The notes under the pieces were generated by a model. The model was not told the origin of the DNA, made no database searches, and saw only the letters and a list, made by a program, of their open reading frames with translations. From NCBI GenBank assembly GCA_030674185.1, contig JAPXFY010000022.1, positions 1,494,856-1,558,855 of the forward strand: a DNA stretch of 64,000 nucleotides, given 5' to 3'. A program made the position numbers and the translations under genes. Position 1 is the stretch's first letter. Each line of letters starts with the position of its first letter. The stretch is from Monoplex corrugatus (lineage: Eukaryota > Mollusca > Gastropoda > Littorinimorpha > Ranellidae). This document shows positions 40,101-52,100 of this stretch, piece by piece.

Positions 40101-43100
40101 AAATCAGAAAATGGCCTAGGTGTCCGGAAATCCAGTTTTTGGTCGCGCAGTCCGGAAAATTAAAAACTGCCAAGACAGTTTTTCCACAAGCAGCTTTTCG
40201 GTACAAAAGTGCGAGAGTACTGAGTGCAAGAGTACTGAGTGCACCTAGTATGAAGCCGGACCAATCAGAATTGACCTTATGCTTAAATGCTGATAACAAC
40301 GCATGCACATCGCTAGCCTGCTCGATAGGCATACTATCAAAATGGCGTCTAAGCGGGAAGCTCCCACACGACTTCTGAGTCATCAACAGAGCCTGCGGCT
40401 AAGAAGATCAAGCGTAGCCAGAATTTTCGAGAGGATTATACTGACACGTGGAAGTTTCTTAAAAGTGGCAAAAAAGGACGTATGTTCGCGTTCTGTGAAG
40501 TGTGTTCCTGCAAGTTCTCAATCAAGTCTGGTGGCAAAGATGACTGTAGCGGCATGTGAACACTGACAAACACAAAAGAAACCAGGAGCTAGTTGAAAAA
40601 CAAGCCAAGCAGGAGGAAGCCAAGTTTGCTTCTCTTGAATATTTCCTCACCAGATTTCCGGTGTTGCAGCCCCCTGATGTGACACTGACTGACATTCAGC
40701 TGGAATTTGCCGACTGTCAGTGCTGTGACATCAGTCAGTGCATGAAGGAGACTGACAGGATAGATACAACCTGGGGAGAAATCAACAAGCTCCATCACCT
40801 GGGGAGAAATCAACAAGCTCCATCACCTGGGGAGAAATCAACAAGCTCCAAAGGGATGGAGAGCCCCTCTTCAAGGTCTTACCAACCCTCATGTGCAGTA
40901 TCTTGACCATACCACACTCCTCGGCTCACTGCGAGCGCATATTCTCACAAGTGAGAAAGAATGAAACCGAGTTCTGCAGCAATACGGGCCAAGACACGCT
41001 TGAGGCAATTGTGATTGCAAAGTCAAGGCCTGGGGTGGCAACCTAAAGATCGTATGGACATGAAGACCTGAAGATGCTGAAGGGTGCCTACCACGGGCAG
41101 CTTGCCAGCCAGTAGCGTTGCTTCCCCTGAATTGTGTATATAGTGTATATAAAGGCGAGTTTATGTCTGTAGTTTTTGTGTGTTTTTTTGTTTATGTGTG
41201 TTGGTGTCTATTGTGAGTTTGGGGCATGTTAATGTGTGTCCCTGAAAATCATGCTGTGTCCCTGATTTTGGCAAGGGATGTCCCTGAAAACACATTTTAG
41301 GGGTAGGCAACCCTGCCATCATAATATTTTTCCCTCCTTGTTCAGAATGTCATCTCCTTATATTTTCCTTGAAGCCTTTTTCAGTTAGTTTATTTTCTGT
41401 TTTATTTCAGCATCTCCGATCCCTGCCCACCGGCGAACACCCAGCTCGTCATCTGAAAGTTCCACACCTGGCTCCCACAGGGAAATCTCGCCCCTCGCTC
41501 GACAGGTGTGTGACTGTGTTTTTTTGTGTGTGTGTGTGTGTGTGTGCGTGCGTGTGTGTGAGTGTGTGTGCTGATGTTTGTGTGTGTTTGGTTTTCTTTG
41601 TGTGTGTGTGTGTGTATGTGTGCATGTGTGTGCAGCTTTTGTGTTTGGCCACCACTGCTGTGCACTGTGTTGTTCAGCACTAGAGTCTGCTGATGGCAAG
41701 TTGTAAACATTGTCTATCTTCATTGCGCAGGTACAGCCGACAATAGAGATTTGGTATCAGACCGGCCACGTCAACATTGTCCATTTTTACATCATCATTG
41801 TCCATCTTTCCCTTCATCACTGGTACAGCCGACAATAGAGATCTGGTGTCTGACCGGCCACGTCAACATTGTCCATCTTTACATCATCATTGTCCATCTT
41901 TCCCTTCATCACTGGTACGGCCGACAATAGAGATATGGTGTCTGACCGGCCACGTCAACATTGTCCATTTTTACATCATCATTGTCCATCTTTCCCTTCA
42001 TCACTGGTACGGCCGATAATAGAGATGTGTCTGACCGGCCACGTCAACATTGTCCATCTTTACATCATCATTGTCCATCTTTCCCTTCATCACTGGTACG
42101 GCCGACAATAGAGATGTGTCTGACCGGCCACGTCAACATTGTCCATCTTTACATCATCATTGTCCATCTTTCCCTTCATCACTGGTACAGCCAACAATAG
42201 AGATGTGTCTGACAGGCCACGTCAACATTGTCCATCTTTACCTTTACCAGTGTTAATTGCTACAGTTAATGGGTACAGGTACCTGAACCAGCTAATTGCT
42301 GCAGTTACTGGGTACAGTACACTTACCTGAACCAGGTACTAATTGCTACAGTTAATGGGTACAGGTACCTGAACCAGCTAATTGCTGCAGTTACTGGGTA
42401 CAGTACACTTACCTGAACCAGGTACTAATTGCTACAGTTAATGGGTACAGGTACCTGAACCAGCTAATTGCTGCAGTTACTGGGTACAGTACACTTACCT
42501 GAACCAGGTACTAATTGCTACAGTTAATGGGTACAGGTACCTGAACCAGCTAATTGCTGCAGTTACTGGGTACAGTACACTTACCTGAACCAGGTACTAA
42601 TTGCTACAGTTAATGGGTACAGGTACCTGAACCAGCTAATTGCTGCAGTTACTGGGTACAGTACACTTACCTGAACCAGGTACTAATTGCCACAGTTAAT
42701 GGGTACAGGTACCTGAACCAGCTAATTGCTGCAGTTACTGGGTACAGTAGACTTATGTGAACCAGGTACTAACTGCTACAGTTGATGGGTACAGGTACCT
42801 GAACCAGCTAATTGCTGCAGTTACTGGGTACAGTACACTTACCTGAACCAGGTACTAACTGCTACAGTTAATGGGTACAGGTACCTGAACCAGCTAATTG
42901 CTGCAGTTACTGGGTACAGTACACTTACCTGAACCAGGTACTAATTGCTACAGTTAATGGGTACAGGTACCTGAACCAGCTAATTGCTGCAGTTACTGGG
43001 TACAGTACACTTACCTGAACCAGGTACTAATTGCTATAGTTAATGGGTACAGGTACCTGAACCAGCTAATTGCTGCAGTTACTGGGTACAGTACACTTAC

Positions 43101-46100
43101 CTGAACCAGGTACTAATTGCTACAGTTGATGGGTACAGGTACCTGAACCAGCTAATTGCTGCAGTTACTGGGTACAGTACACTTACCTGAACCAGGTACT
43201 AATTGCTACAGTTAATGGGTACAGTTACCTGAACCAGCTAATTGCTGCAGTTATTGGGTACAGTAGACTTATGTGAACCAGGTACTAACTGCTACAGTTA
43301 ATGGGTACAGGTACCTGACAGTGACATGGTCAGCACCCTAACGGGATCCAACGATGACGATGCTGGCTTCACCAAAGTGGAGAAACCAGACACACGGCCA
43401 CAGAGTCCTGATGTAAGTGACATTTCCCTGTGTGTGGTATAGCAAGATACAATATGATTTATACATCAACATTTAGGGCTTTATGAATAGTCCAGTAGTC
43501 TGTGGTATAGCAAGATACAATATGATTTATACATCAACATTTAGGGCTTTATGAATAGTCCAGTAGTCTGTGGTATAGCAAGATACAATATGATTTATAC
43601 ATCAACATTTAGGGCTTGATGAATAGTCCAGTAGTCTGTGGTATAGCAAGATACGATATGATTTATACATCAACATTTAGGGCTTGATGAATAGTCCAGT
43701 AGTCTGTGGTATAGCAAGATACGATATGATTTATACATCAACATTTAGGGCTTGATGAATAGTCCAGTAGTCTGTGGTATAGCAAGATACGATATGATTT
43801 ATACATCAACATTTAGGGCTTGATGAATAGTCCAGTTGTGTGTGGTATAGCAAGATACGATATGATTTATACATCAACATTTAGGGCTTGATGAATAGTC
43901 CAGTTGTGTGTGGTATAGCAAGATACGATATGATTTATACATCAACATTTAGGGCTTGATGAATAGTCCAGTAGTCTGTGGTATAGCAAGATACGATATG
44001 ATTTATACATCAACATTTAGGGCTTGATGAATAGTCCAGTAGTCTGTGGTATAGCAAGATACGATATGATTTATACATCAACATTTAGGGCTTGATGAAT
44101 AGTCCAGTTGTCTGTGGTATAGCAAGATACGATATGATTTATACATCAACATTTAGGGCTTGATGAATAGTCCAGTTGTCTGTGGTATAGCAAGATAAAA
44201 TATGATTTATACATCAACATTTAGGGCTTGATGAATAGTCCAGTAGTCTGTGGTATAGCAAGATACAATATGATTTATTCATCAACATTTAGGGCTTGAT
44301 GAATAGTCCAGTAGTCTGTGGTATAGCAAGATACAATATGATTTATACATCAACATTTAGGGCTTGATGAATAGTCCAGTTGTGTGTGGTATAGCAAGAT
44401 ACAATATGATTTATACATCAACATTTAGGGCTTGATGAATAGTCCAGTAGTCTGTGGTATAGCAAGATACAATATGATTTATACATCAACATTTAGGGCT
44501 TGATGAATAGTCCAGTAGTCTGTGGTATAGCAAGATACAATATGATTTATACATCAACATTTAGGGCTTGATGAATAGTCCAGTTGTGTGTGGTATAGCA
44601 AGATACAATATGATTTATACATCAACATTTAGGGCTTGATGAATAGTCCAGTAGTCTGTGGTATAGCAAGATACGATATGATTTATACATCAACATTTAG
44701 GGCTTGATGAATAGTCCAGTAGTCTGTGGTATAGCAAGATACAATATGATTTATACATCAACATTTAGGGCTTTATGAATAGTCCAGTAGTCTGTGGTAT
44801 ACCAAGATACGATATGATTTATACATCAACATTTAGGGCTTTATGAATACCATTGTTATATTTTTTTTAATTGCACATACATAACCATAGTGTATAACTA
44901 TCAAAAAAAAAGGTGGAGGAACAAGTGGTATCTGGCACAAAGTACAGAAATCCCCTGTTTTGCCATGGGGCATAGTTGAATAGTCGCCCACATTAACAAA
45001 ACAACATTCACATCAGGTGCAGTCCACGGATACAGTCAAAACGAGGCAGACAGAAAACTTTTTGTGCATGGAACATTCCACATATGGGGGCACCATTTTC
45101 TTTCTTGTCAATTTTGAAAATCACAAAATGAATAATGACAGCTAAACAGCATAGACACCATGTTCTGCACAGGGGAATTAACACCGGGTAACAGCAGTGA
45201 CTTTCTGCTTTTGGAAAATATTGAAGTTGCTTCCCTGTAATCCTTTCGGGTTTTCTGGGGGGGGGGGGGGGGGGGGGAATTTCTGAATGTCCATGTGCTG
45301 GCAACAACATGTTGGCAAACAATTCCTGATGATTGACTAAATGATACCATAGTAAAAACACATCATTTTTTTTATTGTTGCTTCTTGTGATATGAATATT
45401 CCTGTTGTTCAGGACTTTGTGCTGGTCCCTGAAAGTTTACCAGAATATAACAGCTCAGGTAAGCATTACTTGTAATAGACTTTGTCTGTTGTCTGTCCTT
45501 TGTCTGTCTGTCTGCCTGTGTGTGTCATCTGCTGATCTGTCTGTATGTGACATACATCTTCTGTCCTCTTGTCTGTTTACAGATAATCTGTCCCCTGTCT
45601 CTGTCTTGGTCTGTTGTGTGTTGATGTCTGTCATCATCTGTTCTGTGTTGATGTCTGTCATCATAATCTGTGCTCTCTAATTCAAACCAGTGGAGTCTTT
45701 TTGGATGCAGGTTTCAGAGACTTCATCTACATGTGTGTTGGAAGCTGGCGACAGGCAGACTGAAGTAATTTTTCTAGTGTAAACTGAAACCGGTGTAAGG
45801 AAATCAGTAGTGTTCCTGTAACCTTCAAATATTTGTACAGCAGTTTTTTTTCCTTTTGATCATTATTCTGTCATTTGACAAAACCCTGACCTAGGTTTTA
45901 TTGGTTGACTGTCATTTCTTGAAATTGTTGTGTTTCATTATGGCGAGTCCGGGGCCAAACAGGTATCTCAGTAGTAAGAAACTGGGGAGAGCCGGACAGC
46001 AAAAGGTCGTCAGGAATATTAACCTGCAAGAATCAGTGGAATGAGCGCATCAGCCAGGGTTGATAGTGAAGACGATGTTGCTGTAGAAAAATTGATACCT

Positions 46101-49100
46101 GTATTGCTGAGCCAGTGTGGAAGGATGGAATATGTTAAATTTTAGAAGGAAAATTTCCTATGTGTGAAAAAAGTTTTCAAATTGCAGAATTCATCTCACT
46201 TCCTCTTTGACATCATATTTGCCTCCCCCCCCCCCCCTCTCCCCGTTTCTTACCATTACTCACAAACACATTTCTATTTCATTCAGTACTCTTCTCCCAC
46301 TAGAAGCAGCAGCAGCAGGGAAGTTTCAGTCTTTTTCTCATAATTTTGTATTTGATGTTTGCTCGTGATCTTATATTCACGCTTGACAAAGGCCAGTTGG
46401 CCAAAAATTTACACCTGTCTTGTCTTGTATTAAATACGCGTTCTGATTGTATTTGTGTGTTTTTCTGGTTCCTACACAGGAAGCTAGTGGAAAGGGTGAG
46501 GGGGTCAAAGAGTTAAGTTTTTGCAGTTGGTGGATAGGGTGCAGAAGTGAAAAGGGTTAAAAGAACAGTAAGAGTGTGACATTTGTCGTAAGTTATGTGA
46601 TGTTATCTTTGTGTGTTGACAGGAGAGAAAAGGGGAAAGATGTGTGTGATGTTATCTTTGTGTGTTGACAGGAGAGAAAAGAGGAAATGTGTGATGTTAT
46701 CTTTGTGTGTTGACAGGAGAGAAAGGGGAAATGTGTGATGTTATCTTTGTGTGTTGACAGGAGAGAAAAGAGGAAAGATGTGTGTGATGTTGTCTTTGTG
46801 TGTTGACAGGAGAGAAAAGAGGAAATGTGTGATGTTATCTTTGTGTGTTGACAGGAGAGAAAAGGGAAATGTGTGATGTTATCTTTGTGTGTTGACAGGA
46901 GAGAAAAGAGGAAATGTGTGTGATGTTATCTTTGTGTGTTGACTGGAGAGAAAAGAGGAAATGTGTGTGATGTTATCTTTGTGTGTTGACAGGAGAGAAA
47001 AGAGGAAAGGTGTGTGATGTTATCTTTGTGTGTTGACAGGAGAGAAAAGAGGAAATGTGTGATGTTATCTTTGTGTGTTGACAGGAGAGAAAAGAGGAAA
47101 TGTGTGTGATGTTATCTTTGTGTGTTGACAGGAGAGAGAAGAGGAAAGATGTGTGATGTTATCTTTGTGTGTTGACAGGAGAGAAAAGAGGAAATGTGTG
47201 TGATGTTATCTTTGTATGTTGACAGGAGAGAAAAGAGAAAATGTGTGATGTTATCTTTGTGTGTTGACAGGAGAGGAAAGATGTGTGTGATGTTATCTTT
47301 GTGTGTTGACAGGAGAGAAAAGAGGAAATGTGTGTGATGTTATCTTTGTGTGTTGACAGGAGAGGAAAGATGTGTGTGATGTTATCTTTGTGTGTTGACA
47401 GGAGAGAGAAGAGGAAAGATGTGTGATGTTATCTTTGTGTGTTGACAGGAGAGAAAAGAGGAATTGTGTGTGATGTTATCTTTGTGTGTTGACAGGAGAG
47501 AAAAGAGGAAAGATGTGTGATGTTATCTTTGTGTGTTGACAGGAGAGAAAAGAGGAAATGTGTGATGTTATCTTTGTGTGTTGACAGGAGAGAAAAGATG
47601 TGTGATGTTATCTTTGTGTGTTGACAGGAGAGAAAAGAGGAAATGTGTGATGTTGTCTTTGTGTGTTGACAGGAGAGAAAAGAGGAAATGTGTGATGTTA
47701 TCTTTGTGTGTTGACAGGAGAGAAAAGGGGAAATGTGTGATGTTATCTTTGTGTGTTGACAGGAGAGAAAAGGGGAAAGATGTGTGATGTTAGCGCATTC
47801 AAAACAATGCTGCACGCCTTGTACTCAAAAAGAAAAAAGCTGACCACATATCTCCTCTCCAGGCACACCTTCACTGGCTCCCTGTATCAAAGCGCATACA
47901 GTACAAACTAGACACCATGTGCTACAAAAGCCTCAATAACGCATCCCCCGATTACCTGTCAAGCCTACTTGAGATCTATGTTCCCTCACGTACCCTCCAC
48001 TCTGCCTCCGATCCTCTGACTTTTCGCTTTCCACGCACTAAGCTCAATACCTATGGTCCACGAGCCTTCTCTGTTTCTGGTCCGCTCTCCTGGAACAAAC
48101 TTCCTCTCTCAGTCTGTCGGCAACCTACTTTTGTCTCCTTCAAGTCCGCTCTCAAAACTCACCTTTTCTCCTCTGCATAAAATCCTGACCTCACTCAATC
48201 CCCTCTGCAGCCTGTCTCCACTCGGAGGGGAATCACATTGCAATATATAATTGTATATAATATGCTCTCTATAATTTTCCATTGTTTTTATTCTTTCTCC
48301 CCATTTATAGCCGTGTGTATGTGTGTGTGTGTGTGTGCGTGGGTGCGTGCGTGCGTGCATGTGTGTGCGTGCGTGCGTGTGTGTGTGTTTCAGCGCTTAG
48401 ATTTGATTTTATCAAGATTTTGCGCTATATAAATATTGTAATTATTATTATTATTATCTTTGTGTGTTGACAGGAGAGAAAAGAGGAAATGTGTGATGTT
48501 ATCTTTGTGTGTTGACAGGAGAGAAAAGAGGAAAGATGTCCCGCGCTCCACTTGCATCGGCGGAGGAGGAGTATGATGCTTTTGAGTGAGCATAGTTTTC
48601 ATCTGTGTGTGAGAGAGGAAGGGAGTGTGTGAGAGAGACGGGGAGTGTTTGAGAGAGACAGGGAGTGTGTGAGAGAGACAGGGAGTGTGTGAGAGAGACG
48701 GGGAGTGTTTGAGAGAGACAGGGAGTGTGTGAGAGAGACGGAGTGTGTGAGAGAGACAGGGAGTGTGAGAGAGAGACAGGGAGTGTGTGAGAGAGACGGG
48801 GAGTGTGAGAGAGACAGGGAGTGTGTGAGAGAGACGGGGAGTGTGAGAGAGAGAGACAGGGAGTGTGTGAGAGAGACGGGGAGTGTGTGAGAGAGACAGG
48901 GAGTGTGTGAGAGAGACGGGGAGTGTGTGAGAGATAGGGAGTGTGAGAGAGAGACAGGGAGTGTGTGAGAGAGACAGGGAGTGTGAGAGAGACAGGGAGT
49001 GTGTGAGAGACAGGGAGTGTGAGAGAGAGAGAGACAGGAAGTGTGTGAGAGAGACAGGGAGTGTGAGAGAGACAGGGAGTGTGTGAGAGAGACAGGGAGT

Positions 49101-52100
49101 GTGTGAGAGACAGGGAGTGTGTGAGAGAGACAGGGAGTGTGAGAGAGAGACAGGGAGTGTGTGAGAGACAGGGAGTGTTTGAGAGAGACAGGGAGTGTTT
49201 GAGAGAGACAGGGAGTGTGTGAGAGAGACAGGGAGTGTTTGAGAGACAGGGAGTGTGTGATAGAGACAGGGAGTGTGTGAGAGAGACAGGGAGTGTGTGA
49301 GAGAGACAGGGAGTGTGTGAGAGAGACAGGGAGTGTGTGAGAGAGACAGGGAGTGTGAGAGACAGGGAGTGTGTGAGACAGGGGGTGAGAGAGACAGGGA
49401 GTGTGTGAGGGCGTGCAAGAGAGAGGAGTGAGTTAATGAAGGGGGGGGGAGTGTATGCTGAAGGGAGTGTGTGAAAGAGGGAGTGTGTGAGAGAGGGAGT
49501 GTGTGAGAGAGGGAGTGTGTGAGAGAGTGCAGTCACACTACATGTATGTCCGTGTGTAATTGTCACATTGTGTTGTTGTGCAAATGTTTGCAGTGGAAAC
49601 AGTTCTGTTCCCTGAATTTGTGTACAGTGTAACCAAACAAACAGTAACAGTAAAGAATTGTACTGTGTATATGTACTGTGTAACCAAACAAACAGTAACA
49701 GTAAAGAATTGTACTGTGTATATGTACGGTGTAACCAAACAAACAGTAACAGTAAAGAATTGTACTGTGTATATGTACTGTGTATATGTACGGTGTAACC
49801 AAACAAACAGTAACAGTAAAGAATTGTACTGTGTATATGTACAGTGTATATGTACGGTGTAACCAAACAAACAGTAACAGTAAAGAATTGTACGGTGTAT
49901 ATGTACTGTGTATATGTACAGTGTAACCAAACAAACCATAACAATGAACACTTGTTTTGTACCAAGTAGGACACAAACATAACACACACATAGACCATAG
50001 CATGTGACACATGATAATCTGTTTGTATAACACAGACATAACAATAAACAGATGACATGTACCATAACAAACACACACACATACACACCATAACAGTGAC
50101 AACATGGTAATCTGTTCTATATAACACAGACATAACAATAAACATGATGACATGTACCATAACATAACACACACACAAGACCCATAACAGTGACAACATG
50201 ATGATCTGTTCTATATAACACAGACATAACAATAAACATGATGACATGTACCATAAACATAACACACACACACCATAGCAGTGACAACATGATCATCTGT
50301 TCTATATAACACAGACATAACAATAAACATGATGACATGTACCATAAACATAACACACACACACAGACACCATAGCAGTGACAATATGATGATCTGTTCT
50401 ATATAACACAGACATAACAATAAACATGATGACATGTACCATAAACATAACACACACACACACACACCATAGCAGTGACAACATGATCATCTGTTCTATA
50501 TAACACAGACATAACAATAAACATGATGACATGTTCTGCATGATGATAATGTGACCAGAGATGTCTGATTTGGTTACAAACACAACACAGACCTGAACAA
50601 CGATAACATGACGATCTGTTCCACACAGGGAAAGCCTGACCTCTTCCGTACAACCCCTCCGACTGAACGCGGATGAGGGCAGAGTTCATTTCCGCAAGGA
50701 TGACCCTTTTCGCCTTCCGTCCCCACCACCTACCTGCCCAGCCCTGTCTCCCCTCCCCCTCCCCTCCCCTCTCACAGAGGTCAGGGGGGTCATCAGCCCC
50801 CATTCCCGTGCCCTCGTTGTCCCGCATGTCCAGTCTCAGCCAGCAGTTACAGCGAGACGGCGCGGGCGGCAAGTCGGCCAGTCCTGGCCGCATGAAGAAA
50901 CGGTCGGCATCCAGCAGCAGCGGTGACAGGGTAAGGAGCTGGTTTCTTTGGGGTCCCTAGCTGCTTGCTTGGTTGGGTGATCAGTTGGTTGTTGTTGATT
51001 GATTGGTTGGTTGGTTGGTTAATTGGTTGTTTGGTTTGGTTGGTTTGGTTGGTTAATTGGTTGTTGGTTTTGTTGGTTTGTTGGTTGTGGTTAATTGGTT
51101 GGTTTTGGTTTGTTTGGTTGGTGTATGGTTGTTATTAATTGGTTGTTTGGTTTGTTGGTTAAGATATGACCTTTTGTCCATATGCTTTTTCCAGTGTAGT
51201 GGTCTGACAACTTTCTTGTGTCTTATGACATGTTTGAATGAACTGTTGTATGTGGTCCGTTTAATGAACTGTTGTGTGTAGTCTGTGTGTAATGAGATGT
51301 TGGGAGTTTGTGGAAGTTCTGTGCTAGAAATGTCCTCTTTTCTGTCAGTCTCTTTGTTTCTGCCTTGTTCTTTTGCTTTCTATCATTTCTTCCTACCATT
51401 TTTTGTCTTGCTGGTCCATTCACCTGTAGTGTATGTGTTCTGTAAAGCCCTACATACTTTCTGTTAGGATTGATGATGGACACATGTGTGGGTTTGGGCT
51501 CTCAGGAAATGTGATCTGCAGAAGCAATTAATGATATCCATTAGTCATTATTACTTTATAACGCCTACACGTATGGAATCACTGTATGCACCATTGTTTA
51601 CACTTACTTGTGTCGTAGCGCTGTCGCCGTGACCGGCCTCATCAGCGACTGACTTGTTTAAACAATGGTGCATACAGTGATTCCATACGTGTAGGTGTTA
51701 TAAAGTAATAATGACTAATGGATTCAGTAAAACCTACGTGGTGGACTGCTATAATTTATCAAATGGTGCAATTAATGATAGATTCAGTTAGTTTTGTAGA
51801 GTACTTAGATTAGGCCAGATTTTTATATATAGAGTTTTTAGTTCTGTTTTAATAGCACATACCTTACCCCTATCCTGGTGATGTACATGTATAATAGGGG
51901 GCATGGTCAGTGCCTTAGTATATTCTACATTGTGTCGGCCAGTTTATCATGCATACTTAACATTTTTGTGTTTTGTGGGTTAGTGAAGTGTGTGTGTGTG
52001 TTTGGTGATGGTTATAGTCCTGACATGGCTGTGTGCACTTCTTTGTGGTATTGGCTTTAAACAATAATGATAGAAATGATGTCGGCTTTAAACATTAATG

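Larger units (their letters stand above)
46612..48518 (+). repeat. 40-46-bp array carrying the ULK exon 13 acceptor, split by a LINE
   Basis: About 28 copies of TGTTATCTTTGTGTGTTGAC AGGAGAGAAAAGAGGAAATG TGTGA. The real junction is TGTTGACAG then GAGAGAAAAGAGGAAAGATG. Each unit holds the full acceptor and about 15 exon bases. The L2-like element (47793-48453) lies inside unit 27; the array resumes for two more units and then the true exon. Confidence 0.96.

Noticed and set aside
41735..42240. Coding exon beginning GTACAGCCGACAATAGAG after CATTGCGCAG
   Set aside because: It is the first unit of a 90-bp array; joining exon 10 directly to exon 11 is in phase and gives better linker sequence.
43413..44850. 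68-bp array as a copy of the exon 11 donor
   Set aside because: Only CTTGATGAATAG against CCTGATGTAAG is shared; below what I accept as evidence.
44851..45412. Minus-strand gene in the low-copy region (frame 45008-45361)
   Set aside because: Crosses a long G run read as poly-Pro; no recognisable domain, start or splice support.
48499..50271. 590-codon minus-strand frame with [11 protein letters not shown] repeats
   Set aside because: Reads the GAGAGACAGGGAGTGTGT array, an unrelated 51-bp array and a third array in succession; low complexity and no domain.
50779..50930. Exon 14 starting at the ctctcacag acceptor (50778)
   Set aside because: The acceptor looks good but the incoming phase from exon 13 would put it in the wrong frame; kept only as an alternative.
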